This document shows, in pieces, positions 9,310 through 18,106 of a stretch of DNA of 64,000 nucleotides; position 1 is the first letter of the stretch; every line of letters begins with the position of its first letter. Position numbers and translations under genes: made by a program. The notes beneath the pieces were generated by a model. That model saw only the letters and a program-made list of their open reading frames with translations, was not told the origin of the DNA and made no database searches. The stretch is taken from NCBI RefSeq assembly GCF_003669015.1, contig NZ_CP033069.1, forward strand, positions 2,800,501 to 2,864,500, in the 5' to 3' direction. Source of the DNA: Acidovorax sp. 1608163 (GTDB lineage Bacteria > Pseudomonadota > Gammaproteobacteria > Burkholderiales > Burkholderiaceae_C).

Positions 9310-9327
9310 TTGACGTTTACGTAAACC
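9310..9327. promoter_or_regulatory. Palindrome GTTTACGTAAAC upstream of etfB, probable operator
   Basis: A perfect 12-bp palindrome (9315-9326) sits about 35 bases upstream of the etfB start, where a repressor could cover the promoter. Its form is like operators of fatty-acid and branched-chain-acid degradation regulators in Proteobacteria (LiuR-like sites are the nearest I recall), but the cognate regulator is not in the window and that identity is inference. Confidence 0.5.
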
Positions 9328-9479
9328 AGATGATTCTATGCCGCACTGCAGCGAACCCAACAAAAGGATGCGCTTGCTGGCGGCAAATTTTCAAAAACGA
9401 ACGACCGTGCTTTTTGTGAATTATAGGCCAGCAATTCACTGGCGCACAAAGAGTTTGCTGTCACCTGCGGCACGCAGGG

Positions 9480-10837
9480 TCACTGCCCCTGGCTTTGCGG
9501 TGCGGATGCCGCATCGGCCCCCACCAGGGCAGCCACGGTGGGCCCGGCCCCTGGCAAGCTGCCTTCCACCTGCACGTGCATGACGCGCTGGGGGAACGGA
9601 ATGTCGATATGGTGCGCGCGCAGCGCCGCCAAAATGGCCCGGTTGATGTCCGAGCGCAGGCCCAGGGTTCCGTTTTCCGAATCGGCAATCCAGAACCCCA
9701 CCGTGAACTCCAGGCCATCGGCACCAAAAGCAGACAAAGACGCAGACGGTGCGGGATCACGCAGCACGCGGTTGCTGGCCAGGGCCGATTCGGTCAACAG
9801 CTGGATCACCAGATCCACATCGCTGTCGTAGGCCACACTCACCACGGTGGACAGCCACACGCGGGGATCGGCCAGAGACAGGTTTTCCACCCGCTGGGTG
9901 ATCAGCATCTCGTTGGGCACGATGGACTCGCGCCCCGCAGCAGACCGCACCACGGTGTAGCGCGCATTGATGTTGGTGATGCGGCCTTCAAAGTTGTCTA
10001 CGCGCACGTTGTCGCCAATGCGCATGCTGCGCTCGGTCAGGATGACAAAGCCGCTGACGTAGTTGGAGGCCAGCTTTTGCAGCCCCAGGCCAATGCCCAC
10101 GCCCACAGCCCCCCCAGCACCGACAAGGCCGTGAGATCAATCCCCACCGCCGACATGGCCACAATGAGGCCAAAGAAAATCATCACAGCCCGCAGCGCGT
10201 TGCTGACGGCCTTGCGCAGCGACAACTCAGCCCCCGTGGCTGAGCGCAACAAGCGCGACTCAATGGCTGCCGACACCCACAGCGTGAGCAGCAGCACCGC
10301 CGCCGCCGTCAAGGCCCCTTCCACCATGGTGCGCAGGCTCAGGTTCACGCTGCCCACCTTCCAGTGGATCTGCTCCATCTCGCCCAGCACCAGAGGCAAT
10401 AGGCCCGTGACCCACAGCACCATGGCCAGCCACGCCAGCCAGGAGATGGTGCGCTCGATCGGTTTGACCCACTGGGACTGCGGAAACGCTACCTGCAGCA
10501 CTTTGGCCCCGATGCGGATCACGACCAGTGACACCAGCACCGGAATCGCCACCTTGAACACGGCCAGCGGCACCCAGTTGAGCAGCACGGTGCGCGCCAC
10601 GTAGCCCAATGCCAGCAGCACGATGGGGAACAGCGCCCCATCCACCACCTTGCGGCCAAACAGAATGGAGCGATGCCCTTCTTGCTTGAGCCCACGGCGC
10701 AGCAAGGCCACCATGCCCCAGGCCAGCCCCACACACACCAGCAGGCTGGCCAGCTCAATCAACACGGTGGGCGCTGCAAAGGCACGCAGCCACTGCCCCA
10801 CATCGTCCAGCATGGGGGTATCTACAGAGCCTGCCAT
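9480..10837 (-). pseudogene. MscS-family mechanosensitive channel, frameshifted
   Basis: Small-conductance mechanosensitive channel with several N-terminal membrane helices, the pore helix (TALSVLGG then AVGVGIGLGLQKLASN in the shifted frame) and the MscS beta/C-terminal domain (NFEGRITNINARYTVVR, VPNEMLITQRVENLS). The reading frame breaks at a run of seven C on the plus strand (10109-10115); an eighth would restore the canonical pore sequence exactly. The ATG at 10837 shares one base with the stop of the upstream hydratase gene (TGATG). This is either a real null allele, a slippage-controlled gene or a homopolymer sequencing error. All the rest of the protein is intact, which favours recent loss or error. 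Confidence 0.88.
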
Positions 10838-11652
10838 CAGCGCTTCCACTCCGGTGTGCGTTTCTCGGCAAAGGCCCGCGCGCCTTCCTGGGCGGCTGGG
10901 TCCATCATGTTGAGCGCCATGGTCTGCCCGGCCAACTGGTAGGCCGCCTCGATGCCCAGCTCGCGCTGCTGGTACACCAGCGCCTTGCCCATGGCAATGG
11001 CAGCGCGGGGCTTCTCCAGAATGGACTGGAGCAGTGTTTCTACCTCGGCATCCAGCGCATTGGCTGGTACCACGCGATTGAGCAGGCCCTGCGCCTGGGC
11101 GGTGCGGGCGTCGATGAAGTCTCCGGTGAGCAGCATCTCCATGGCGCGCTTGGCAGGCACATTGCGCACCAGCGGCACGCTGGGTGTGGCGCAAAACAGG
11201 CCGTAGTGGATGCCGCTGGTGGCAAAGCTGGCGTCTTCCGCCGCCACCGCCAAATCACACTGCGCCACCAGTTGGCAGCCCGCAGCGGTGGCCATGCCTT
11301 GCACCCGCGCAATGACGGGCACAGGCAGCTTGTGGATGGTGAGCATCATGCGGCTGCACTGCGCAAACAGCTTTTGGTACCACGCCTGATCGGGGTGGGC
11401 GGCCATGTCCTTGAGGTTGTGCCCCGCACAAAACGCCTTGCCTTGCGCCGCCAGCACCACGGCCCGCGCGGACGGGTCCTGGGCCACAGCGTCCAGCGCC
11501 TGCTGCAACGCCACCAGCATCTCCGAGCCCAGGGCATTGAAGCGCCCCGGATCGTTCAAGGTCAGGGTGATCACCCCCCGCTCATCGCGCGCCACCGCCA
11601 GAGGCGATTGCGGCGCTTGCAGCGACATTTGCGCCGTGTCCAAAACCGTCAT
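10837..11652 (-). CDS. Enoyl-CoA hydratase/isomerase family protein (ECHDC3-like)
   Basis: Crotonase-fold protein of 271 residues. The first oxyanion-hole segment AFCAGHNLKDM and the second region VQGMATAAGCQLVAQCDLAVA are clear. The usual catalytic Glu of the GGGxE motif is replaced here (AAGCQ), so ordinary enoyl-CoA hydration is doubtful; the sequence resembles the ECHDC3-type subgroup, whose chemistry is poorly defined. The ATG at 11652 is the family start. It overlaps the mscS start by one base, so the two were probably co-transcribed. Confidence 0.85.
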   Translation of the reverse strand: MTVLDTAQMSLQAPQSPLAVARDERGVITLTLNDPGRFNALGSEMLVALQQALDAVAQDPSARAVVLAAQGKAFCAGHNLKDMAAHPDQAWYQKLFAQCSRMMLTIHKLPVPVIARVQGMATAAGCQLVAQCDLAVAAEDASFATSGIHYGLFCATPSVPLVRNVPAKRAMEMLLTGDFIDARTAQAQGLLNRVVPANALDAEVETLLQSILEKPRAAIAMGKALVYQQRELGIEAAYQLAGQTMALNMMDPAAQEGARAFAEKRTPEWKR

Positions 11653-11690
11653 CCGTTCAACTACCTTTCACATCCAACAAAAAATACACG

Positions 11691-12644
11691 TCAAAGATCC
11701 GCCAGCACGCGCAAGTGCGCCTCCACACTGCGGGCCAGCGGCCCCATCACGTAGCCGCCCTCCAGGCACGACACGATGCGGCCCTTGGAGTAGCGCCGGG
11801 CAATGTCTTTCACACGCTGGGTGATCCAGGTGTAATCCTGCTCGGTCAGGCCCAATTGGCCCATATCGTCCTCGCGGTGGGCATCAAAGCCCGCGCTCAC
11901 AAAAATCATCTCGGGCTTGAAGGCCTCCAGCCTCGGAATCCACATCATCTCGATGATCTCCCGGACATCCATGCCCCGCGTGTAGGCCGCCACCGGCACG
12001 TTCACCATGTTGGGGGCCGGGTCCACATCGCCGCTGTACGGATAGAACGGGTGCTGGAAGATGCTGACCATGAGCGCCCGCGAATCTCCCGCCAGGATGT
12101 CCTCCGTGCCGTTGCCGTGGTGCACGTCAAAGTCCACCACCGCCACGCGCTGCAGGTTATAGCGCTGCAACGCATATTTGGCGGCCACCGCCACGTTGTT
12201 GAAGAAGCAAAACCCCATGGCCTTGCTGCGGGTGGCATGGTGGCCCGGGGGGCGCACGGCGCAAAAGGCATTTTCCAGCTCACCCGCCATCACCGCATCG
12301 GTGGCGGCCAGCGCAGCGCCTGCGGCGCGCAAAGCGGCTTTCCAGGTGTGGGCATTGATGGAGGTGTCCGTGTCCAGCTGCGAGTAGTTGGGCCCGCCCG
12401 CCATCAGCTCTTCATTCAGGCGATCCGACAGGCCCCGCAGCGCCGCCACATGCATGCGGTCGTGCGCCAGTTCAATGTCGGCCAATGCGGCCTCGGGGGC
12501 TTCAAACCGCTCCAGCGCATCGCCCACGCCGGTGACCAGCAAGCGGTCTTCAATGGCATCTAGGCGCTCGGGGCATTCGGGGTGGCCCGGGCCCATTTCG
12601 TGTTTCCAACAGTCCCTGTGCGTGAAATAGCCCGTCTTGCTCAC
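11691..12644 (-). CDS. Histone-deacetylase-family (acetoin utilisation/acetylpolyamine) amidohydrolase
   Basis: Zinc-dependent deacetylase of the arginase/HDAC fold, 317 residues from a GTG start. Visible motifs are GPGHPECPERLDAI at the N-terminus, RPPGHH with His135/His136, VDFDVHHGNGT with Asp173 and His175 as metal ligands, FVSAGFDAH with Asp254 and EGGY near the C-terminus. Bacterial members remove acetyl groups from small molecules or proteins; the substrate is unknown. I choose GTG 12644 (MSKTGYFTH) because a GGGGA sits upstream and homologues begin there, not at 12707. It is divergent from moxR with a 53-base gap. Confidence 0.9.
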   Translation of the reverse strand: MSKTGYFTHRDCWKHEMGPGHPECPERLDAIEDRLLVTGVGDALERFEAPEAALADIELAHDRMHVAALRGLSDRLNEELMAGGPNYSQLDTDTSINAHTWKAALRAAGAALAATDAVMAGELENAFCAVRPPGHHATRSKAMGFCFFNNVAVAAKYALQRYNLQRVAVVDFDVHHGNGTEDILAGDSRALMVSIFQHPFYPYSGDVDPAPNMVNVPVAAYTRGMDVREIIEMMWIPRLEAFKPEMIFVSAGFDAHREDDMGQLGLTEQDYTWITQRVKDIARRYSKGRIVSCLEGGYVMGPLARSVEAHLRVLADL

Positions 12645-12697
12645 AGTCTTGTCCCCGTGTCTCAGATTTTTCAGAGTTTTTCGGATAACGTTGCGCC

Positions 12698-13618
12698 ATG
12701 GATGCACAGCACAAAATCAAATCGCTTTTAGACCAGCTTAACACGGTGATCGTAGGCAAAAAGGCCCAGGTTCAAGACTGCGTGGCCTGCCTGCTGGCCG
12801 GGGGCCACCTGCTGATTGAGGACGTGCCCGGCGTTGGCAAGACCACCTTGGCCCACGCGCTGTCGCGCACCTTCGGTCTGCAGTTTTCGCGGGTGCAGTT
12901 CACTGCCGACCTGATGCCCAGCGACCTGACCGGCGTGTCGGTGTACGAGCGCGGCAAGGAAGGCTTTGTCTTTCACCCCGGCCCGGTGTTTGCCCAGGTG
13001 CTGCTGGCCGATGAAATCAACCGCGCCAGCCCCAAAACGCAAAGTGCCTTGCTCGAAGCCATGGAAGAAAAGCAGGTCTCGGTCGAAGGCGCCACCCGGC
13101 CCCTGCCCCACCCCTTTTTCGTGATCGCCACACAGAACCCACTCGACCAGCTTGGCACCTTCGCGCTGCCTGAATCGCAGCTGGACCGTTTTTTGATGCG
13201 CATCTCCATTGGCTACCCCGACCGCGCCTCAGAGCGCCTGCTGCTGGCCGGATCAGACCGCCGCGACATGGTGGACACCCTGCCCGCCCTGCTGGACGCC
13301 CCCGAGCTGGCCGAGCTGCAACGCCAGGTGCTGGCCGTGCATGCGTCCGATGCCCTGCTGAACTACGTGCAAGACCTGGTGGCCGCCACGCGCTCGGGCC
13401 AATGGTTTTTGCAAGGCCTGTCGCCCCGTGCGGGGATTGCCCTCGTGCGCGCGGCCAAGGCGCAGGCATTGATCAGCGGGCGCGACTATGTCGCCCCTGA
13501 CGACGTGCAGGCCGTGCTGCCCCAAACCATTGCCCACCGCCTAGTGCCTGTGGGCGATGCCGGGCGCGGCGCAGTAGAGCAAGTGCGTGCCATGGTCGAT
13601 GCCACCCCCCTGGCGTGA
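12698..13618 (+). CDS. MoxR-family AAA+ ATPase
   Basis: AAA+ chaperone-like ATPase of 306 residues. Walker A is EDVPGVGKTTLAHAL (about residues 41-55), Walker B LLADEINRASPK (about 102-113), sensor region ATQNPLDQLGTFALPESQLDRF. MoxR proteins act with DUF58/VWA proteins in assembling or activating envelope complexes. It is first in a three-gene operon with the DUF58 and transglutaminase-like genes, an arrangement widely conserved in Proteobacteria. Its stop overlaps the next start. Confidence 0.94.
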   Translation: MDAQHKIKSLLDQLNTVIVGKKAQVQDCVACLLAGGHLLIEDVPGVGKTTLAHALSRTFGLQFSRVQFTADLMPSDLTGVSVYERGKEGFVFHPGPVFAQVLLADEINRASPKTQSALLEAMEEKQVSVEGATRPLPHPFFVIATQNPLDQLGTFALPESQLDRFLMRISIGYPDRASERLLLAGSDRRDMVDTLPALLDAPELAELQRQVLAVHASDALLNYVQDLVAATRSGQWFLQGLSPRAGIALVRAAKAQALISGRDYVAPDDVQAVLPQTIAHRLVPVGDAGRGAVEQVRAMVDATPLA

Positions 13619-14661
13619 TGGCTGGCACAGCAACCCGCCCCGCTGCCCCAAAGCCGTTGGCAGGCGTTGTCGGGGGCTTCTCGCCCCTGGCGCCGCTGCG
13701 TCGGCGCTTTCGTGCCTGGTGGGAGGGGCGCCTCAAGCGCGATGACACCCTCACCCTGACCCAGCGCAACGTCTATATCGTGCCCACCGGGCCGGGGTGG
13801 ATGCTGGCCGTCACCCTGCTGGTGCTACTGGTGGCGTCCATCAACTTCCAGCTCAACCTGGGCTACCTGTTCACCTTCATGCTGGCGGGCAGTGCCGCCA
13901 TCGGCATGCACATCTGCCACGCCACGCTGCGCGGCATCACTTTGCACCTCAAGCCGCCCCAGCCCCAGTTCATGGGCACCAGCGCAGCGCTGGAGGTGCA
14001 ACTGTCCAGCCTCCGCACCACGCCGCGCTATGGCATTGGCGTGGCCGTGCACGAGCCCGAAGCCCACGCCGAGCACCACTGGGCCTGGACCGATGTACCT
14101 GCCCAGGGCCAGGCCACGGTGCAGGTGGCGTTCCAGCCCCAGCGGCGCGGCCTGCACCCGGTGCCTACGTTGACGGCCGAAACGCGCTTTCCCATGGGCA
14201 CTTTCCGCGTCTGGACCTATTGGCGCCCGGCCTCTCAAATCCTGGTGTACCCCGCCCCCGAGGTACCCGCCGCGCCCCTGCCCCCCGGCGAGCCCCGCGC
14301 CGCAGGCAAGGGCAGCGCCAACAGCCAGGGCATTGGCGAATTTGACGGCGTGCGTGCCTACCGGCGCGGCGACCCGCTCAAACTCGTGGTGTGGAAGAAA
14401 GCGGCCAAGTCGCTGGGCAGCGGCACCGATGATCTGGTCAGCCGCGACGCCCAGCAAAGCCAGCGCCAAGAGCTGTGGCTGGACGTGAACAAAGCCAACC
14501 TGCCCGACCCTGAGGCGCGCATCTCCCGCGTCACCGCCTGGGTGCTGCAAGCCGACCGCCTGGGCCTGGACTACGGCCTGCGCGTGCCAGGGCGTGAGAT
14601 TGCCCCAGGCAGCGGCGCAGCGCACCGCATGCAGTGCCTGGAAGCCTTGGCGCTGTGCTGA
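13618..14661 (+). CDS. DUF58 domain protein
   Basis: Partner of the MoxR ATPase, 347 residues. Two adjacent membrane helices near residues 60-100 (WMLAVTLLVLLVASINF and LFTFMLAGSAAIGMHI) are followed by a soluble domain holding the DUF58 core EFDGVRAYRRGDPLKLVVWK. Function is not established, but MoxR/DUF58/transglutaminase triads are linked to envelope integrity. ATG 13618 shares one base with the moxR stop (TGATG), showing translational coupling; a GTG three bases earlier is the alternative. Confidence 0.9.
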   Translation: MAGTATRPAAPKPLAGVVGGFSPLAPLRRRFRAWWEGRLKRDDTLTLTQRNVYIVPTGPGWMLAVTLLVLLVASINFQLNLGYLFTFMLAGSAAIGMHICHATLRGITLHLKPPQPQFMGTSAALEVQLSSLRTTPRYGIGVAVHEPEAHAEHHWAWTDVPAQGQATVQVAFQPQRRGLHPVPTLTAETRFPMGTFRVWTYWRPASQILVYPAPEVPAAPLPPGEPRAAGKGSANSQGIGEFDGVRAYRRGDPLKLVVWKKAAKSLGSGTDDLVSRDAQQSQRQELWLDVNKANLPDPEARISRVTAWVLQADRLGLDYGLRVPGREIAPGSGAAHRMQCLEALALC

Positions 14662-14704
14662 CACGCGCCGCCAGCCCCACCGCTTGAATACACCCATAAA
14701 AATG

Positions 14705-14757
14705 CCATCCAGCGCAATCCAATCCAGCGCAAGAAGCTATCTTTTCAATAGCAAACA
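14705..14757 (+). repeat. Dispersed repeat, degenerate copy C
   Basis: The right half (CCAGCGCAAGAAGCTAT, AT spacer, CAATAGCAAAC) matches the family; the left stem has decayed into an ATCCAGCGCAATCC-like duplication. It lies between the DUF58 and transglutaminase genes, so operon transcription must pass through it. Confidence 0.6.
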
Positions 14758-14811
14758 TCGTCACCCATGGGGGACGGCGCTGATAGCCCCCCCGCGCGGG
14801 AAGGCCTGCCC

Positions 14812-16929
14812 ATGAGCGCGCTGCCCGCCACGGCGCCCCGCGCCACACTGCGCCAAACCCTGGCCCACCTGCCCCGCGAAGCGCGGGACACCCTGTTCCT
14901 GCTGGCCGTGATCGCCTGGGTCATTGCACCCCAAGCGCAGTGGCTGCCTGTGTGGACCAGCCTGCTGGTGGCCGGCATCCTGCTGTGGCGCAGCTGGCTG
15001 GCCTGGTACAGCAGGCCGCTGCCCAGCCGCTGGATCACCTCGGGCCTGATAGCGCCTGTGGCATTTGGCGCCACCATCTTCTCGTACGGCACCTTCGTCG
15101 GGCGCGAGGCCGGGGTCACGCTGGTGGTGACCCTGCTGGCTCTCAAGACTCTGGAGCTGCGCGCCCGCCGCGATGCCCTGGTCATCTTCTTCCTGGGCTT
15201 CTTCACCATGGTCAGCAGCTTCTTCAGCTCGCAATCGCTGCTGACCGCAGCCGCCATGCTGGTGGGACTGCTGGGTATGCTCACCGCGCTGGTCAATGCC
15301 CACATGCCCGTCGGGCGCCCCCCACTGCTGCAATCGTTTCGCACCGCGTTCACCATGGCGCTGCTGGGCGCGCCCATCATGGCAGCGCTGTTCATGCTGT
15401 TCCCCCGCATGGCGCCGCTGTGGGGGGTGCCCAGCGAGCAAACCGTGGGCGGCAGTGGCCTGTCGGGATCGATGAAGGTGGGTAGCATCGCTGAGCTGGC
15501 ACTGAATGAAGCCGTGGCGTTTCGCCTGCGCTTCGACAACCCGACACAAGAGCTGCCCCCGCCCTCGACCATGTACTTCCGTGGCCCCGTGCTCGCGGGA
15601 TTTGACGGGCGCGAGTGGCGGGCCGAGCCTTTTCGCGAGGACAACAGCTGGGCGGCACGGGTGGGGTTGCCTGCCAACTTGCAGGTGCAGGGCCCCGCGC
15701 TGCGCTACGAAGTGACGCTGGAGCCCCAGAGACGCCCCTGGCTGATGGTGCTGGAAGCCACCCCCCAGGCCCCCGAGCTACCCGGCAACCCCACCTACAT
15801 GACGCAGGATTTGCAGTGGATGGCAGCGCGCCCCATCATGGACGTGGTGCGCTACCGGGCGGAAAGTTACCCCGAATTCCGCCACGGCCCCAGCACCACA
15901 GTGCGGCAGCTACGCGAGTTCGTAGCCTTGCCCCCAGGCTTTAACCCCCGCACGCTGGCACTGGCCGCCCAGATGCGCGCCGACCCGGCCCTGGCCAACG
16001 GCGACACGGCCGCCCTGGTCAGCGCTGCGCTGAACCGGCTGCGCACCGGTGGCTACAGCTACACGCTGGAGCCCGGCGTGTACGGCGAGCACACCGCCGA
16101 CGAGTTCTGGTTTGACCGCAAGGAAGGCTTTTGCGAGCACATTGCATCGGCCTTTGTGGTGCTGATGCGGGCCATGGACGTGCCCGCGCGCATCGTCACA
16201 GGCTACCAAGGCGGCGCCATCAACCCGCTGGACGGCTACTGGACCGTGCGCCAAAGCGATGCCCACGCCTGGGCCGAGGTGTGGATGCCCGAGCGCGGCT
16301 GGGTGCGAGTGGACCCGACCGGCGCCGTGGCCCCCGGCCGCGTGGGGGCCTTTGAGCGCCTGGCTGCGCCCCGGGGTGCCTTTGCATCGGCCATGGGCAC
16401 CATGATCGGCGTGAGCACCCTGCAGCAGCTGCGCGCAGCGTGGGAGGCCGTCAACAACCGCTGGAACCAATGGGTGCTGAACTACACCCAAAACCGCCAG
16501 ATGGACCTGCTCAAAAAGCTGGGCTTTGAATCGCCCAGCTGGCAAGACCTGACGACGATTTTGGGCGGCCTGCTGGGCGTGGCCGCGCTGGGCGCCGCAG
16601 GGTGGAGCTGGTGGGAGCGCAGCCAGCACGACCCGTGGCTGCGCCTGCTGGCCCGCACCCGCAAGCGCCTTGCCAACGCCGGGCTGCCGCTGCCCGATCA
16701 CCTGCCACCACGCACCATGGCGCAGAAGGTGCTGGCGCACTGGAGCCAAAGCGCCACCAACCCGGGCCACGCTCCTCAATCAACGCCTGCGCAGCCCATT
16801 CAACCCATTGCAGACTGGTTGCTGCGCCTGGAGCAGGTACGCTATGCAGCCCACCCGGCTGCGCAGCTCAGTGCCCTGCGGCGCGAATTCAACGCCCTGC
16901 CCTGGCCTGCAGCCCGCAAAGGTCCTTGA
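14812..16929 (+). CDS. TgpA-like membrane transglutaminase (DUF3488 + transglutaminase-like domain)
   Basis: Inner-membrane protein of 705 residues: about five to six N-terminal helices (DUF3488), a periplasmic transglutaminase/protease-like domain, and a further membrane helix near residues 580-605 before a cytoplasmic tail. The papain-like triad is visible as Cys441 (KEGFCEHIAS), His485 (SDAHAWAEVW) and Asp501 (WVRVDPTGAV). P. aeruginosa TgpA is an essential relative. ATG 14812 has GGGAAGG upstream, and the ATG at 14767 falls just after a repeat with no ribosome site. It completes the MoxR-DUF58-TgpA operon. Confidence 0.92.
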   Translation: MSALPATAPRATLRQTLAHLPREARDTLFLLAVIAWVIAPQAQWLPVWTSLLVAGILLWRSWLAWYSRPLPSRWITSGLIAPVAFGATIFSYGTFVGREAGVTLVVTLLALKTLELRARRDALVIFFLGFFTMVSSFFSSQSLLTAAAMLVGLLGMLTALVNAHMPVGRPPLLQSFRTAFTMALLGAPIMAALFMLFPRMAPLWGVPSEQTVGGSGLSGSMKVGSIAELALNEAVAFRLRFDNPTQELPPPSTMYFRGPVLAGFDGREWRAEPFREDNSWAARVGLPANLQVQGPALRYEVTLEPQRRPWLMVLEATPQAPELPGNPTYMTQDLQWMAARPIMDVVRYRAESYPEFRHGPSTTVRQLREFVALPPGFNPRTLALAAQMRADPALANGDTAALVSAALNRLRTGGYSYTLEPGVYGEHTADEFWFDRKEGFCEHIASAFVVLMRAMDVPARIVTGYQGGAINPLDGYWTVRQSDAHAWAEVWMPERGWVRVDPTGAVAPGRVGAFERLAAPRGAFASAMGTMIGVSTLQQLRAAWEAVNNRWNQWVLNYTQNRQMDLLKKLGFESPSWQDLTTILGGLLGVAALGAAGWSWWERSQHDPWLRLLARTRKRLANAGLPLPDHLPPRTMAQKVLAHWSQSATNPGHAPQSTPAQPIQPIADWLLRLEQVRYAAHPAAQLSALRREFNALPWPAARKGP

Positions 16930-17026
16930 CAAGGTCCAGGCCCCAAACCCGGCCCCACCCCGCCAACGCACCCTTACCCCCTAGCGGGCCGACACCGAAT
17001 CGGCCCCGCTCTTTCAGACCCGCTTC

Positions 17027-18106
17027 ATGTTCAAGACCGTTCTGCTTGCTACATCTTTAATAGCTACCAGCGCAATACCTGCAAGCGCCAAGCCCCAAAA
17101 ACCTTCACAACCAGCGGCCACACGCAACAACACGGTACAGGGCAGCACCCCGTACGCCCAGCGCGAAGACGCCATGCAGTTTGCCGACGACCTGGCCGCG
17201 CGCCGGGGGCTGGACCCTGAATGGGTGCGCCAGGCCGTAGGCCAGGCGCGCTATCTGGGCGGCGTGCCCAAGCTCATGCTGCCGCCCGCCTCTGGCACCG
17301 CCAAAAACTGGCGCCTGTACCGCAGCCGCTTCATCGACCCCATCCGCATCCGCGCAGGGGTGCGCTTTTGGCAAGAGCACCGCGAAGCCCTGGCCCGCGC
17401 CGAGCAGGAATATGGCGTGCCCGCCGAGATCATCGTCGGCATCATCGGGGTCGAGACCATCTACGGCCAGCAGATGGGCAACTTCCGCGTGATGGACGCG
17501 CTGGCCACACTGGCCTTCGACTTCCCCGCCGCGCATCCGCGCGCCAAAGAGCGCACCGAGTTCTTTCGCCGCGAGTTGGAGCAATGGCTGAGCCTGGCCA
17601 ACCGCACCAACATCGACCCGTTTGAGGTCAAGGGCAGCTACGCAGGCGCCATGGGGCTGGGGCAGTTCATGCCGTCAAGCTGGGCCCGGTTTGCGGTGGA
17701 CTTTGACGGCGACAGCCGCATCGACCTGTTCAAGAGCCCCACCGATGCGATTGGCTCGGTGGCCAACTACTTCAAGGGCCATGGCTGGACCACGGGCATG
17801 CCGACGCACTTTGCTGTGCAGTTCGACCCCGCCACGCTCAAGCTCGACGAGCTGCTGGCGCCCGACATCCTGCCCACCTTCAGCGCGGCCAGCCTGCAGG
17901 CCAAGGGCGCGGTGCTTGACGCAGCGGGCGCACAGCATACAGGCCCCATGGCCCTGATCGAGCTGCAAAACGGCGGCGATACGCCCACCTACGTGGTGGG
18001 CACCGAGAACTTCTACGCCGTCACGCGCTACAACTGGTCGAGCTACTACGCGATGGCGGTGATTGAGCTGGGGCGCGAAGTCGCCGCCGCCCGCGCAGCG
18101 CGGTAG
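17027..18106 (+). CDS. mltB: Membrane-bound/periplasmic lytic murein transglycosylase B
   Basis: Cleaves the MurNAc-GlcNAc bond of peptidoglycan with formation of the 1,6-anhydro product. The catalytic Glu143 lies in VGIIGVETIYGQQMG, and GSYAGAMGLGQFMPSSW and the EF-like DFDGDSRIDL loop are Slt35 hallmarks. The 359 residues begin with a signal peptide ending near ASA (residue 21) without a lipobox, so it is probably soluble periplasmic. The signal-peptide DNA overlaps a copy of the dispersed repeat. Its 3' end overlaps the convergent monooxygenase gene by 61 bases. Confidence 0.93.
   Translation: MFKTVLLATSLIATSAIPASAKPQKPSQPAATRNNTVQGSTPYAQREDAMQFADDLAARRGLDPEWVRQAVGQARYLGGVPKLMLPPASGTAKNWRLYRSRFIDPIRIRAGVRFWQEHREALARAEQEYGVPAEIIVGIIGVETIYGQQMGNFRVMDALATLAFDFPAAHPRAKERTEFFRRELEQWLSLANRTNIDPFEVKGSYAGAMGLGQFMPSSWARFAVDFDGDSRIDLFKSPTDAIGSVANYFKGHGWTTGMPTHFAVQFDPATLKLDELLAPDILPTFSAASLQAKGAVLDAAGAQHTGPMALIELQNGGDTPTYVVGTENFYAVTRYNWSSYYAMAVIELGREVAAARAAR
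17044..17082 (-). repeat. Dispersed repeat copy D inside the mltB signal peptide
   Basis: In reverse orientation the string TTGCTA, an AT-rich spacer, AATAGCT-C-AGCGC reproduces the right half of the repeat family. It encodes roughly residues 6-17 of the MltB signal peptide (LLATSLIATSAI). The match is partial, so chance similarity is possible, but the order and spacing of elements agree with intergenic copies. Confidence 0.5.

Noticed and set aside
16985..17020. GC-rich hairpin between the transglutaminase gene and mltB as a terminator
   Set aside because: The stem has a bulge and is followed by CTTTC, not a T tract, so support is too weak to annotate.
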